Assembly: GCF_026226615.1 (NCBI RefSeq)
Contig: NZ_JAJAPB010000003.1
Location: forward strand, 124,001-188,000
Direction of reading: 5' to 3'
Length of the DNA stretch: 64,000 bases
From: Geovibrio ferrireducens
GTDB lineage: Bacteria > Chrysiogenota > Deferribacteres > Deferribacterales > Geovibrionaceae
Part shown: positions 16,508 through 25,677 of the stretch, in pieces
Position numbering within the stretch: position 1 is the stretch's first letter
Layout of the letters: each line of letters begins with the position of its first letter
Made by a program: the position numbers and the translations under genes
The notes under the pieces: model-generated
Databases searched by the model: none
Seen by the model: the letters and a program-made list of their open reading frames with translations, nothing else
Told to the model about the DNA's origin: nothing

Positions 16508-17057
16508 CAGCAGGCTTGTAATAACCTCTGAAATACTCCCATGCGGAATACATGGAGAATATGAGCGATATGTAGACCAGTATTGTTCCTATAAGGTGTA
16601 TGTCCAGCCCTAAGAGCTTGTTCTTGAAGATAATGCAGCCTACCCCGGTCATCTGGAAGCCTGTTTTCCATTTTCCGGCGCTGCCCGCAGCTATGATTAT
16701 GCCTTTGCTGGCAGCAAGGTTCCGCAGGGCTCCCACGGCAAAATCACGGGTGAGGATAATCATGAGGATAAAGCCCTCAAGTCTGCCCATCTCCACCAGA
16801 GCGATCATTGTGGCGGCAACGAATATTTTATCCGCCACCGGGTCGAGAATTTTACCCAGATCAGTCACCATATTGTATTTTCTGGCTATGTAGCCGTCCA
16901 CATAGTCGGTAGCGGCGAACACAGTGTATATGACACAGGCGATTACATTAAGCAGAGGCTTGTCAAAATAGAGAAAAGCAAGAAAAACAGGAACTGAGAT
17001 AATCCTCAGTGCCGTAAGCAGGTTGGCGGGGTTCAGCTCACGCTGTACTTTATTCAT
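16488..17057 (-). CDS. pgsA: CDP-diacylglycerol-glycerol-3-phosphate phosphatidyltransferase
   Basis: Makes phosphatidylglycerol phosphate in the inner membrane. The CDP-alcohol phosphotransferase signature D-x2-D-G-x2-A-R-x8-G-x3-D-x3-D is present (ATDYVDGYIARKYN, then LGKILDPVADKI). Several hydrophobic segments fit the family, length 189 is normal, and the N-terminus NPANLLTALRIISVPVF is typical. It lies 73 bases downstream of ptsI. Confidence 0.92.
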   Translation of the reverse strand: MNKVQRELNPANLLTALRIISVPVFLAFLYFDKPLLNVIACVIYTVFAATDYVDGYIARKYNMVTDLGKILDPVADKIFVAATMIALVEMGRLEGFILMIILTRDFAVGALRNLAASKGIIIAAGSAGKWKTGFQMTGVGCIIFKNKLLGLDIHLIGTILVYISLIFSMYSAWEYFRGYYKPADEKSKP

Positions 17058-17130
17058 AAAAAACTTCCGTAATATTTTTAATAGCAGGGCGAATTATATA
17101 CGTTCACGTCTTTATTTACAAAGAAAAATT

Positions 17131-18873
17131 TCAGGAGAAGAAGATGCCCTCTCCCTGACTCTCCAAGAAGGCGGTAACCTTTTCCTCCGCCAGCACAGAG
17201 GTGTCACACTTCATGAGATCCGCCACCAGATGCTCGCAGTCATGAACCTTAAGCTGCTTAATAAGCTTTTTCGCCCTGAGTATATGGGCGGGGCTCATAC
17301 TGAGCTGCCTGTAGCCGAGACCCAGAAGTATGGGGATATATCTGGGTTCACCCGCTATCTCCCCGCAGACGGAGCAGTCTATCCCCTCTTTTCTGGCGGC
17401 GGTTATGATAGTGTTCAGAAGCGTGAGTATCGCCGGATGCGCAGGCCTGTAAAGATACGCCACGTATTCGTTGTTGCGGTCTATGCCCAGCGTGTACTGT
17501 ATAAGGTCGTTCGTGCCGACGCTCATGAAATCCACCTCACGGGCTATCAGGCCGCTGATTATGGCTATGGAGGGAAGCTCCACCATTATGCCCAGCTTTA
17601 TATTGTCGGCAAAAGGTATTCCTTCCGCACGGAGCGATTTTTTAGCGGATTCGTACACCTCGCGCACCTTGCGGTATTCGTGCAGACCTGAGATCATGGG
17701 AAACATTATCTTTATATCACCGTAGACGGAGGCGCGGAGGATGGCTCTCAGCTGTCTTATGAAAAACTCCCTGAAACGCAGGGAATAGCGCACCGCGCGG
17801 AGCCCCATTACCGGGTTCTGCTCCTTCGGATGCGGCATCTCTTCTGAAAGTTTTTCACCGCCGAGGTCGAATGTCCTTATGGTGGTGGGTTTGCCGGAGT
17901 TCAGTTCCACAGCCTCTTTCAGGATCTGAAACTGCTGCTCCTCTGAAACATCCCCGTGCTGGAGGTATATGTACTCCGTTCTGTAAAGCCCTACACCGGA
18001 GGAATTGTTCAGGTTTGAGAGGTGGATTTCGTCATTAAGCTCCACATTGGAATAGAGGTAGACATCCACCCCGTCCGCCGTGCGCACTTCCGTATCGCGC
18101 AGGTTTTCCAGAGCGGTTATATATTCGCGGTAGCGTCTTTCTTTTGTCGCATATTTCTCAAGGGTTTCGGCATCGGGGTTGATAATCACCACCCCCTCAA
18201 ATCCGTCCAGAATAATAGTGTCGCCGCTTTCGGCTATCTTTGAAATATCCTCAAGCCCCACAACAGCGGGCAGCCCCAGAGAACGGGCGAGGATGGACGT
18301 ATGGGATATTTTGCTTCCCAGATCGGTAGCGAAGCCTTTTATCTTTTTTTTGAGTATATGGGTCGTGTCCGACGGGGAGAGGTCGTATGAAACCACAACG
18401 GAGTTCTCCTCCACCTGCTCCAGAATATCGTAGCCCTCACCGGTGAGAAAACGCAGAAGTTTCTGCACTATATGAACAACATCGTTCCCCCTCTCGCGGA
18501 GGTATTCATCATCAGCCCGCTGAAAGACACGACTGAGTTCCCTGCCTGTGTTGTGCAGGGCCTGTTCGGCATTTACCAGACTGTTTCTGACAAGCTCTTT
18601 GCTTTTCCCTATGAGCATTTCATCACGAAGAAGCATCAGGTAAACGTCGAAAATCATGGAATGGCTTTCGGAGTAAGTATCCCTTCCCATCTCACGCACT
18701 TTTTCGATATAAGCGGTGGCATCCGCCACAGCCGCATCAATACGCGCGCACTCACTGCCGATTTCGTCCGGTTCTATCCTGCGTTTCTGAAAACTCACTT
18801 TCAGGCGGTCAAGGAGGTAGCATTTGCCTATTGATACCCCTTCGGACGAACCAATCCCCTTATAGATTTTCAT
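17131..18873 (-). CDS. ptsI: PTS phosphoenolpyruvate-protein phosphotransferase (enzyme I)
   Basis: Takes phosphate from PEP and passes it to HPr. Seen: the HPr-binding N-terminal domain, the active-site His191 in SKISHTSILARSLG, the PEP-binding LYRTEYIYLQ, MFPMISGLHEYR, the C-terminal catalytic Cys in DCSVCGEIAGEP and LSMSPAHILRAKK. Length 580 is normal. Its start overlaps the HPr stop by 4 bases. It ends a run of PTS genes. Confidence 0.95.
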   Translation of the reverse strand: MKIYKGIGSSEGVSIGKCYLLDRLKVSFQKRRIEPDEIGSECARIDAAVADATAYIEKVREMGRDTYSESHSMIFDVYLMLLRDEMLIGKSKELVRNSLVNAEQALHNTGRELSRVFQRADDEYLRERGNDVVHIVQKLLRFLTGEGYDILEQVEENSVVVSYDLSPSDTTHILKKKIKGFATDLGSKISHTSILARSLGLPAVVGLEDISKIAESGDTIILDGFEGVVIINPDAETLEKYATKERRYREYITALENLRDTEVRTADGVDVYLYSNVELNDEIHLSNLNNSSGVGLYRTEYIYLQHGDVSEEQQFQILKEAVELNSGKPTTIRTFDLGGEKLSEEMPHPKEQNPVMGLRAVRYSLRFREFFIRQLRAILRASVYGDIKIMFPMISGLHEYRKVREVYESAKKSLRAEGIPFADNIKLGIMVELPSIAIISGLIAREVDFMSVGTNDLIQYTLGIDRNNEYVAYLYRPAHPAILTLLNTIITAARKEGIDCSVCGEIAGEPRYIPILLGLGYRQLSMSPAHILRAKKLIKQLKVHDCEHLVADLMKCDTSVLAEEKVTAFLESQGEGIFFS

Positions 18874-19145
18874 TTTCCTTCACCGAACCTGTCAGCGACA
18901 AGGTTCTCTATGGCGCATACCGCGTCATCGGCATCCGCTCCGCTGGCTATTATTTCAATAAAGCTTCCCTTCTGCGCAGCAAGCATCATAAGACCCATAA
19001 TGCTTTTTCCGTTTACCTCGAAGCCGTCCTTCTTGACCTTAATATCGCAGGAAAACTTCTCGGCCACCTTAACAAGGTTCGCCGCCGCTCTGGCGTGCAG
19101 CCCAAGCTCGTTTACAATTTCCAGTTTTCTGTTAAGTAACTGCAT
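18870..19145 (-). CDS. ptsH: Phosphocarrier protein HPr
   Basis: Small phosphocarrier of 91 residues. Active-site His17 is in LGLHARAA and the regulatory Ser48 is in GKSIMGLM, the site phosphorylated by HPr kinase; hprK is encoded in the same cluster, so both phosphorylation routes are possible. The start immediately follows the EIID stop and its stop overlaps ptsI. Confidence 0.95.
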   Translation of the reverse strand: MQLLNRKLEIVNELGLHARAAANLVKVAEKFSCDIKVKKDGFEVNGKSIMGLMMLAAQKGSFIEIIASGADADDAVCAIENLVADRFGEGK

Positions 19146-19844
19146 TTAAACTCCCAATTGAAAAAATATTATGCCGCTCAGAATAAGATTGATCATCAGC
19201 CCAAGGGTTATATCCAGCTTTTTGGCGAGAATAAGCCCCATGGTCAGATAGCCGGCGGCAACAAAGAAGACATCCACGCTGATTTCAGCGCCGCTTTTAA
19301 AAAGATATGAAAGAAAAACGCCCAGAAAAAAGACGCTTATAAGATCAAAGTATTCAGGCCATTTGTTAAAGCCTATGCGATTGAACCAGACTATGACATC
19401 ACGCCCCAGTTCCCTGCCCAGACTGTAGCCTGTGAAAAGGAACGTGAAGTGAAAAAGGTTGAACGTAAGCAGATACACCATTATGCCTGCAAACGGGTTG
19501 ACTGTGCCTGTGATGGCTGCGAAAACAAACGAAAACGGGCGGAGAGAGTGCCAGAAAAAGCTGTCTCCCAGTGCGCCGAAGGCGGAGGAGTATGCCTTTT
19601 TAAATGTTTCGGGATCAGAGCCGTTTTTATATTCAGTCAGCCACATGCCGAGGATGAAGTTCACCAGAAACGGGTGAGTATTAAAATATTTCCGCTGATT
19701 TTCAAGGCACTTTTCGTCTATCTCTATCCCGTCCCGCTTTGCCGCATCCCTGAGCAGGTAGTAGAAACCTGTCCCCTGCATGTTTTCATGGTTAAGCCCG
19801 GCGTGATAGAAAAGGCTTTTGAAAAGAGTGACAATATTTTTCAT
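19146..19844 (-). CDS. PTS mannose-family EIID component
   Basis: Membrane subunit of a mannose-type PTS permease. Seen: GTGFYYLLRDAAKRDG and FNTHPFLVNFILGMWLTEY near the N-terminus, GALGDSFFWHSLRPF in the middle and hydrophobic segments at the C-terminus. I start at the ATG overlapping the EIIC stop (ATGA) rather than a TTG 12 bases upstream. At ~232 residues it is shorter than typical ManZ (about 280), a feature shared with its EIIC partner. Confidence 0.85.
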   Translation of the reverse strand: MKNIVTLFKSLFYHAGLNHENMQGTGFYYLLRDAAKRDGIEIDEKCLENQRKYFNTHPFLVNFILGMWLTEYKNGSDPETFKKAYSSAFGALGDSFFWHSLRPFSFVFAAITGTVNPFAGIMVYLLTFNLFHFTFLFTGYSLGRELGRDVIVWFNRIGFNKWPEYFDLISVFFLGVFLSYLFKSGAEISVDVFFVAAGYLTMGLILAKKLDITLGLMINLILSGIIFFQLGV

Positions 19845-20497
19845 AAAACTGCCCAACCAACCAGAACACCGCAGAGAAACAGCACATACTTAACGTAGCT
19901 GTTACCGGAAAGGAAGCGGAGCAGGAAACCGGAAAGAAATATAATGGTAAAAACTATATAAGGTATAAAATTGTCATTACCGGGAAGATAGGCGGCAAAC
20001 CACTGATAAAGCGTGTATATTATCACAAATGCAAGATTGTAGACCACCACGCCCTGTCCGAAATGGAAAAAGAGCCCCAGTCTGACCAGTTTTGAGGGAT
20101 TGAATCTGTCGCCTTTATTAAGCTCTCTCATATAGAGCCTTTTGTTGAGTTTTCTGCATATATGAAGAGAAAGGGTAACAGGATATGTGAACACTATAAC
20201 AAGCATGAGCGCCAGAATAAAGTTACTCATCCCTGTCACTGCGTGGTATGACAAAACAAGGCTGAAAGCATAAGCGCCGAAGCTGTCGTCTCTGGAAATC
20301 CTTGTACCCACAGGCACATCCACAAGACCGATGATTTCAAAAATCAATCCGCCCAAAAAGCACAATTCCACTGTTCCGAATATCATTCCTATGACCACGG
20401 ACACAACAAGAGGGCGGGAAATCATAGTATTAAACCCTGCGGCTCTGTCCACAGTGATTATCCCCGAAAAAGCTAACAGCAGAATCAGTTGGGTCAT
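19841..20497 (-). CDS. PTS mannose-family EIIC component
   Basis: Polytopic membrane subunit with family features: RPLVVSVVIGMIFGTVE, LIFEIIGLVDVPVGTR and many hydrophobic segments. At 218 residues it is shorter than sugar-transporting ManY-type EIIC (about 260). Overlaps EIIB by 4 bases and EIID by 4. Whether it transports a sugar or acts only as a signalling device cannot be told from sequence. Confidence 0.8.
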   Translation of the reverse strand: MTQLILLLAFSGIITVDRAAGFNTMISRPLVVSVVIGMIFGTVELCFLGGLIFEIIGLVDVPVGTRISRDDSFGAYAFSLVLSYHAVTGMSNFILALMLVIVFTYPVTLSLHICRKLNKRLYMRELNKGDRFNPSKLVRLGLFFHFGQGVVVYNLAFVIIYTLYQWFAAYLPGNDNFIPYIVFTIIFLSGFLLRFLSGNSYVKYVLFLCGVLVGWAVL

Positions 20498-20985
20498 AAC
20501 CCGCCTTTAAGGAGTTTTGAAAAGTTTCTTATTTCTACACTGGGTTCCCACGGAACCTTATGAATATACACTTCCACCATGTCCCGGATTGAACAGACCT
20601 GCTCAATCTCGTCCAGATCGAGAAACACGGTGTTGGAAACCTCCACCTTGTGTTCCCTGCATGCCACGCAGCCTATATTCACATAAACATCGTTGTCTAT
20701 AAGGTCGGTACATCGCGCCAGATCATCCACAGACTCCATTAGGACAAGGGTATAGTCCTTCACGTTTTTGAGACTGTCAAAGGAGGCAACGAACTGATCC
20801 ACGCCCATAATCTCAAGCGTGCAGCCCGAAGGAAGGGCGCTCTGATAAATCATGCGCTGAAGGCTGTCACCCGCTATGCGGTCACTGACGACCATAATGC
20901 GGTGGATCTTGTAATACTTGACCCAACCTTCTATCACCTGACCATGTATAAGTCTGTCATCAACACGAAAAATTATCTTCTTCAT
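20494..20985 (-). CDS. PTS mannose-family EIIB component
   Basis: Cytoplasmic phosphotransfer subunit (163 residues). The phosphorylated His14 lies in VDDRLIHGQVIEGWV, the exact family signature, followed by VVSDRIAGDSLQRM. It is stop-start coupled with EIIA upstream (ATGA) and EIIC downstream. Confidence 0.92.
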   Translation of the reverse strand: MKKIIFRVDDRLIHGQVIEGWVKYYKIHRIMVVSDRIAGDSLQRMIYQSALPSGCTLEIMGVDQFVASFDSLKNVKDYTLVLMESVDDLARCTDLIDNDVYVNIGCVACREHKVEVSNTVFLDLDEIEQVCSIRDMVEVYIHKVPWEPSVEIRNFSKLLKGGL

Positions 20986-21395
20986 GATGTCTCTTTTAAA
21001 AGCTCTCCGGCAACTATAATGCTCTGCCTTGCGGAATCAGCGCACTCGTTGCACATCACCCTGATCGATTTATTCTCACGTCTCATTCCCAGAGCCTTGA
21101 TAAGCATGGGAAGGTTAACGCCCGAAACCACCTCGACATTTTTTGAGCCGAGGTAAGCCATTGCCACGTTAGATGGGCTTCCGCCGAACATATCGGTGAA
21201 CACTATTGCGCCCGAATCCTCATATCTGGCTATAATTTTCTCTATCTCATCGGCCACATCCGCCAGTGATGAGCCATACTCCATGGAAATCGTCTCCACA
21301 CCTTCCTGAGTGCCTAAAATCATCTCTGCGCTTTTTTTAAGCTCCTCTCCGAACCTGCCGTGTGTTACAAGAACTATTCCGACCATCATTGTCAC
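20982..21395 (-). CDS. PTS mannose-family EIIA component
   Basis: Cytoplasmic subunit (137 residues) that accepts phosphate from HPr. Active-site His12 is in VLVTHGRFGEELKKSAEMILG-type context (first part shown), and FTDMFGGSPSNVA is the second family motif. It stands alone rather than fused to EIIB. Overlaps rapZ by 4 bases. Confidence 0.92.
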   Translation of the reverse strand: MTMMVGIVLVTHGRFGEELKKSAEMILGTQEGVETISMEYGSSLADVADEIEKIIARYEDSGAIVFTDMFGGSPSNVAMAYLGSKNVEVVSGVNLPMLIKALGMRRENKSIRVMCNECADSARQSIIVAGELLKETS

Positions 21396-22243
21396 CTGTC
21401 CATATCTCTGTGCTTAGTTATAACTTTAAATTTAGTAGTTTCTCTCAGATATTTCGATAGATTTTCGGATACCGCAACGGATCTGTGTTTACCGCCTGTA
21501 CAACCTATTGATACCGTGAGAAATCTTTTTCCTTCAGATAAATAGTTCGGAATGAGGAAATTCAGCATATCTTTAATTTTTTCAATAAAAATACCCGTTT
21601 TTTCATCAGAAAAAACATAGTCCTGCACAACTTTTTCCTGCCCGGTCTTTTCTCTCAGTTCCTCAACAAAGTGAGGGTTCTTTAAAAAACGGACATCAAA
21701 AAGCAGGTCGGAATCCTCCGGCACGCCGTACTTGAAACCGAATGACTGAACTGTCACGCTAAGGTTTACGGAATCATCGTCTTTAAAATATGACTCAATC
21801 TGGCGGGCAAGGTCATGCACCGTTTTGCGGGATGTGTCTATGACAATATCCGCTGTTTCCCTTATTTCCCGCAGGCTTTCCCTTTCGGTCTTAATAGCCT
21901 CCGGCAGGGCTGCACCCAGAGGGTGAGTACGCCTTGTCTCTTTGTAGCGTTTTATGAGTGTGGCGTCATCTGCCTCAATAAAGAGCACCTGCGCACCGTA
22001 ATTATTTTTGAGAAGTGAGATAACCTCGGAAGCCTTCACGCTGTTTCTGCTGCGTATGTCTATAACAAGGGCAACCTTGGAGACATCCATATTGAATGTG
22101 AAAATAAGCTCAAGAAATTTTTCCAGAAGCTGCGGAGGAAAATTATCCACAGTGTAATAGCCAAGATCCTCCAGAACGGCTGCCGCGCGCGACTTGCCTG
22201 CACCGGAAAGCCCTGTAAGAACGATGAGAGAAACTCTCCGCAC
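21392..22243 (-). CDS. rapZ: RNase adapter protein RapZ
   Basis: Nucleotide-binding protein that in E. coli delivers the GlmZ small RNA to RNase E and so tunes GlmS; in other bacteria it is a general signalling NTPase (YvcJ). Walker A GLSGAGKS at residues 11-18, LGYYTVDNFPPQL, and the C-terminal IGCTGGKHRSVAV motif are all present. Length 283 is normal. It shares one base with the hprK stop. glmM is in the window but glmS is not. Confidence 0.93.
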   Translation of the reverse strand: MRRVSLIVLTGLSGAGKSRAAAVLEDLGYYTVDNFPPQLLEKFLELIFTFNMDVSKVALVIDIRSRNSVKASEVISLLKNNYGAQVLFIEADDATLIKRYKETRRTHPLGAALPEAIKTERESLREIRETADIVIDTSRKTVHDLARQIESYFKDDDSVNLSVTVQSFGFKYGVPEDSDLLFDVRFLKNPHFVEELREKTGQEKVVQDYVFSDEKTGIFIEKIKDMLNFLIPNYLSEGKRFLTVSIGCTGGKHRSVAVSENLSKYLRETTKFKVITKHRDMDR

Positions 22244-23244
22244 TACTCTTCCCCCTTTTTAGGAATATTCTTAAATGATAATATCTCTCCGCTTTGAACG
22301 CTATTCTTTTTTCTTTTCGGGTTCATTCTGTTCAGCAGGTTATCCGAAAAATCCTTGGCGGAGTCATACCCCATAACTTTCAGAAGCTGATTTCTGGCAG
22401 CGACTTCCACAATCACAGCCATATTTCTTCCCGCAGTTATGGGCAGAACAATCATCGGGGTTTTTATATCGAGAGTTTCGTAGAATTTTTTCTCAAGACC
22501 TATGCGGTCACAGCTTCCCACCTGATCCCAGTCCACGAACTCAATCACAAGCTCAATCTTTTTGCGCATGCGTATTGCGGTTACCCCGAACATATCCTTT
22601 ATGTTCAGAATCCCCAGACCGCGCACTTCAATATGGTGGCGGAGAATATCATTGCTCATGCCGACCAGAGTGTCGTAGCGTTTCTTGATGGTGACTATAT
22701 CATCCGCCACAAGCCTGTGACCGCGCTTTACCAGTTCCACCGCGCACTCGCTCTTGCCTATGCCGCTTCTGCCCATTATAAGCACACCGATACCGTAAAC
22801 ATCCATTAGAACGCCGTGAACGTTTGTTTCCGGCGCGAGCCTTTCCTCAAGAAAGTCTGTTATAAGTTCTATGGCTTTTGAACTGAGAAGTTTTGTTTTA
22901 AAAAGAGGAATGCCGCATTCCTGAACCGATGAGAGAAATTCCTTCGGCAGTTTCAGGTTTTTGGTAACAATGAAGCAGCAGATTTCATGCTGCATGAGGT
23001 TGTCCGCCGCTGATTTGCGCTGTTTAGGCGGCAGAGTCCAGAGGTAGCTTATTTCTGTATTGCCGAGGATCTGTATGCGCCCCTCGTGCAGATATTCCGT
23101 AAAACCCGCCAGAGCCAGCCCCGGTTTCTGTATGCGGTGGCTGGTTATGAAACGTTCGTGAATCTGCTTTTTGCCGTGGAGGAGCCTGAGCCCAATGTGT
23201 TTCGCTCCGGCAGAAAGCAGTTCGGAAACAGGCATTTTATCCAT
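22243..23244 (-). CDS. hprK: HPr kinase/phosphorylase
   Basis: ATP- or PPi-dependent kinase and phosphorylase of the regulatory Ser in HPr. Walker A GRSGIGKSECAVEL at 158-165 onwards, VADDIVTI, the family signature EVRGLGILNIKDMFG and KIELVIEFVDW are present. Length 333 fits. Together with HPr Ser48 it shows a regulatory PTS branch in a diderm, as in several deltaproteobacteria and spirochaetes. Confidence 0.95.
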   Translation of the reverse strand: MDKMPVSELLSAGAKHIGLRLLHGKKQIHERFITSHRIQKPGLALAGFTEYLHEGRIQILGNTEISYLWTLPPKQRKSAADNLMQHEICCFIVTKNLKLPKEFLSSVQECGIPLFKTKLLSSKAIELITDFLEERLAPETNVHGVLMDVYGIGVLIMGRSGIGKSECAVELVKRGHRLVADDIVTIKKRYDTLVGMSNDILRHHIEVRGLGILNIKDMFGVTAIRMRKKIELVIEFVDWDQVGSCDRIGLEKKFYETLDIKTPMIVLPITAGRNMAVIVEVAARNQLLKVMGYDSAKDFSDNLLNRMNPKRKKNSVQSGEILSFKNIPKKGEE

Positions 23245-23270
23245 GCAGATTCATCCGGATTATAATCCCC

Positions 23271-23726
23271 TTAAAGTTTTTCTTCCTCTTCGCGGAGAAT
23301 GAGGCAGACATCGCTTACGCTTTTTGCCTGAAGCACTCTTTCCTTAAAATCGGTCGCCTTTACCAGCCGGCTTATTTTTGCCAGTGTTTTCAGGTGGAGA
23401 TTCATCTGTTTTTCAGGGGCAAGGACAAGGAAAAGTATTTTCACATCCTTTCCGTCCGCAGACTGAAAAGGGAGCCCGTCACTGAAAGCCAGCAGTATAA
23501 CAAGGTCATCAACGGCAAGTTTGGCGTGGGGGATGGCTATCTCCTCTCCTACACCCGTGCTGCCGAGTTTTTCTCTTTCAAAAAGTGCCTGTAACGCTGA
23601 TTCCCTGTCAGTGAGAGCGTTTTTTCCGTCCAGAAAATTCACCATCTCACTTATTGCGGAATCTTTATCCTGAGAAGAAAGGGAGAGGATTACCCTCTCC
23701 CCGTCTATGTAATCGGAAAGATTCAT
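23271..23726 (-). CDS. ptsN: PTS EIIA-Ntr-like protein
   Basis: Regulatory EIIA of the fructose/nitrogen type, 151 residues. The phosphorylated His67 is in EEIAIPHAKLAVDD and is preceded by LGSTGVG, the family pattern. It lies 26 bases upstream of hprK and 9 bases downstream of hpf, the usual rpoN-hpf-ptsN arrangement known from proteobacteria. Confidence 0.92.
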   Translation of the reverse strand: MNLSDYIDGERVILSLSSQDKDSAISEMVNFLDGKNALTDRESALQALFEREKLGSTGVGEEIAIPHAKLAVDDLVILLAFSDGLPFQSADGKDVKILFLVLAPEKQMNLHLKTLAKISRLVKATDFKERVLQAKSVSDVCLILREEEEKL

Positions 23727-23735
23727 TAAATAAGC

Positions 23736-24269
23736 CTAGGAATCGATCAGACCGATGTTTCCGTCGTCTCTTCTGTAAACAACGCTCAGTTCGCTGGTTT
23801 CCGCATTGCGGAAAACGAAGAAGGTTTTGTTCAGAAGATCCATCTGCATAACAGCTTCCTCAACATCCATGGGTTTAACAGGCATGTCCTTGGAAACCAC
23901 AACACGGGGTTCATCGCTGTCAAAGCTCTCAACATCAAGAACGTTGAGCTTGAGGGGAGCCTTGAACTCTTTTTCCATAAGTTTTTTGTTTTTCAGCTTT
24001 TCTTTATATTTCACAAGCTGCTTTTCTATTTTATCCACGGCAAGGTCGATGGACGCGTAAAGATCCTCGGACTTCTCAAGCCCCTTCATAAATACGCCTT
24101 TGGCAGTAATAAGCACTTCCACTATATGAAGATTTTTCTGAACCTCCAGAAGAACGTTAGCCTCTGTGATGTGGTCAAAGTATTTTTCAAGTTTAGCAAC
24201 TTTCTTTTCTGCGTAGCTTCTTATGGCATCCGTAATTTCAATGTTTCTTGCAGTGATCTGGACGTTCAT
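23736..24269 (-). CDS. hpf: Long-form ribosome hibernation promoting factor
   Basis: At 177 residues this is the long form: an N-terminal S30AE/YfiA domain (MNVQITARNIEITDAIRSYA; VEVLITAKGVFMKG) and a C-terminal dimerisation domain (RVVVSKDMPVKPMDVEEA; FFVFRNAETSELSVVYRR). The long form drives 100S formation by itself. It starts one base after the rpoN stop. Confidence 0.93.
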   Translation of the reverse strand: MNVQITARNIEITDAIRSYAEKKVAKLEKYFDHITEANVLLEVQKNLHIVEVLITAKGVFMKGLEKSEDLYASIDLAVDKIEKQLVKYKEKLKNKKLMEKEFKAPLKLNVLDVESFDSDEPRVVVSKDMPVKPMDVEEAVMQMDLLNKTFFVFRNAETSELSVVYRRDDGNIGLIDS

Positions 24270-24270
24270 G

Positions 24271-25677
24271 CTACCTCCCGGTTTTTTTTCTCTGGGATTT
24301 GGTGGGTATATTCAACTCATCCCTGTATTTTGCAACGGTTCGCCGTGCAATTTTTATACCTTTTTTCTGCAAAATTTCCACAATTTTCTGATCGCTGTGG
24401 GGGCTGTCTGCGGGCTCTTCATCAATGATACCTTTGATCATCTCCTTCACCCTGTCGGTGGACATATCCCCTTCCGCCGTGTCGAGCCCTTTCACGAAGA
24501 AGGACTTCAGCTCCATGACACCGTGCTCTGTCATGGCGTACTTGCCGGAGGTAACCCTGCTCACTGTGGACTCGTGCAGTTCGGTCACTTCCGCTATGTC
24601 TTTCAGTTTCAGCGGGCTGAGATGCTTTACATTGCCGAGGAAAAACGGCTTCTGCGCATCTATTATAGCCCGCACTACCCGATAGATGGCTTTCTGGCGC
24701 TTGTTAAGGCTCTTTATAAGCCATACAGCACCCTTGATCTTCTCTTCCAGATACTCCTTGGCCTTTGCATCTACATTCGCGCTTTTAAGAAGACGCATGT
24801 AGTAGGCGCTTGTGCGGAGCGAGGGCATTCCGTCCTCATTAAGGACAACATCAAAGTCGTCCCCTTTGCGTGCTATGTAAACATCAGGGGTGACATGCCT
24901 GTTCTCCCCTTTCTGAAAAGAAAGCCCCGGTCTGGGGTCTGTCTTTCTTATTAAAAAAAGGAGATACTCAAAAGTATCCTGCTCGATACCGATGCTCTTC
25001 ATTATATCGGCATATTTAAAGTTTATCAGTTCTTCTTCGTAATTTTCAAGGAGTTCAGCCACAAGTTCAACATATACTTCCTCTGTGCCGAAATCCGCAA
25101 GCTGCCGGCAGATGCATTCACGCAGGTTTGAACTGGCTATTCCGGAGGGCTCGAACCCCTTTATAACATCCAGAACAGCCTCTACCTGCCTCTCCTGACA
25201 GCCGAAATACTCGGCCACCTCCGCGCAGGGCAGCCTGAAAAAACCGTCTTCGGACAGGTTGCCGATTATGTATTCGCCTATTTTCTCAGCCTCAGAGCCC
25301 ATCCCCATTATCTTAAGCTGAAACATAAGATGATCAAAAAGGTTGTCACTGCGGCCTATGAATTTTTCAAAATCATAGCCTTCGTCACTGGAGGGCGAGT
25401 ACTGGAGCTCTTCGTTATCACGGTAGAGTTCGTCCCAGTCCATTTTAAGGAGATCATCCTCAAAGTTGTCCTCGTTTTTGAGTTCCTCGGCGGATTTCTC
25501 CTCCCCTTCCTGAACCTCTTCCAGCACGGGGTTTTCCTCAAGATAGGTGTTAAGCTCCTGCACCAGTTCGGTAATAGGCATCTGGAGGATATTAAGAGAC
25601 TGCTTCATCTGCGGGGTGATGAGCAGCTTCTGGGCAAGTTTTGTCTGGAGACCTATATTAAGTTTTCCCGATACCAT
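24271..25677 (-). CDS. rpoN: RNA polymerase sigma-54 factor
   Basis: Sigma54 recognises -24/-12 promoters and needs an AAA+ activator. Region I is Gln/Leu-rich (QKLLITPQMKQSLNILQMP), region II acidic, region III includes the core-binding and helix-turn-helix parts, and the C-terminal RpoN box reads ARRTVAKYRDELNI. Length 468 is normal. The start overlaps the lptB stop by one base, the lptB-rpoN-hpf-ptsN order widely conserved. No sigma54 activator is encoded in the window. Confidence 0.95.
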   Translation of the reverse strand: MVSGKLNIGLQTKLAQKLLITPQMKQSLNILQMPITELVQELNTYLEENPVLEEVQEGEEKSAEELKNEDNFEDDLLKMDWDELYRDNEELQYSPSSDEGYDFEKFIGRSDNLFDHLMFQLKIMGMGSEAEKIGEYIIGNLSEDGFFRLPCAEVAEYFGCQERQVEAVLDVIKGFEPSGIASSNLRECICRQLADFGTEEVYVELVAELLENYEEELINFKYADIMKSIGIEQDTFEYLLFLIRKTDPRPGLSFQKGENRHVTPDVYIARKGDDFDVVLNEDGMPSLRTSAYYMRLLKSANVDAKAKEYLEEKIKGAVWLIKSLNKRQKAIYRVVRAIIDAQKPFFLGNVKHLSPLKLKDIAEVTELHESTVSRVTSGKYAMTEHGVMELKSFFVKGLDTAEGDMSTDRVKEMIKGIIDEEPADSPHSDQKIVEILQKKGIKIARRTVAKYRDELNIPTKSQRKKTGR

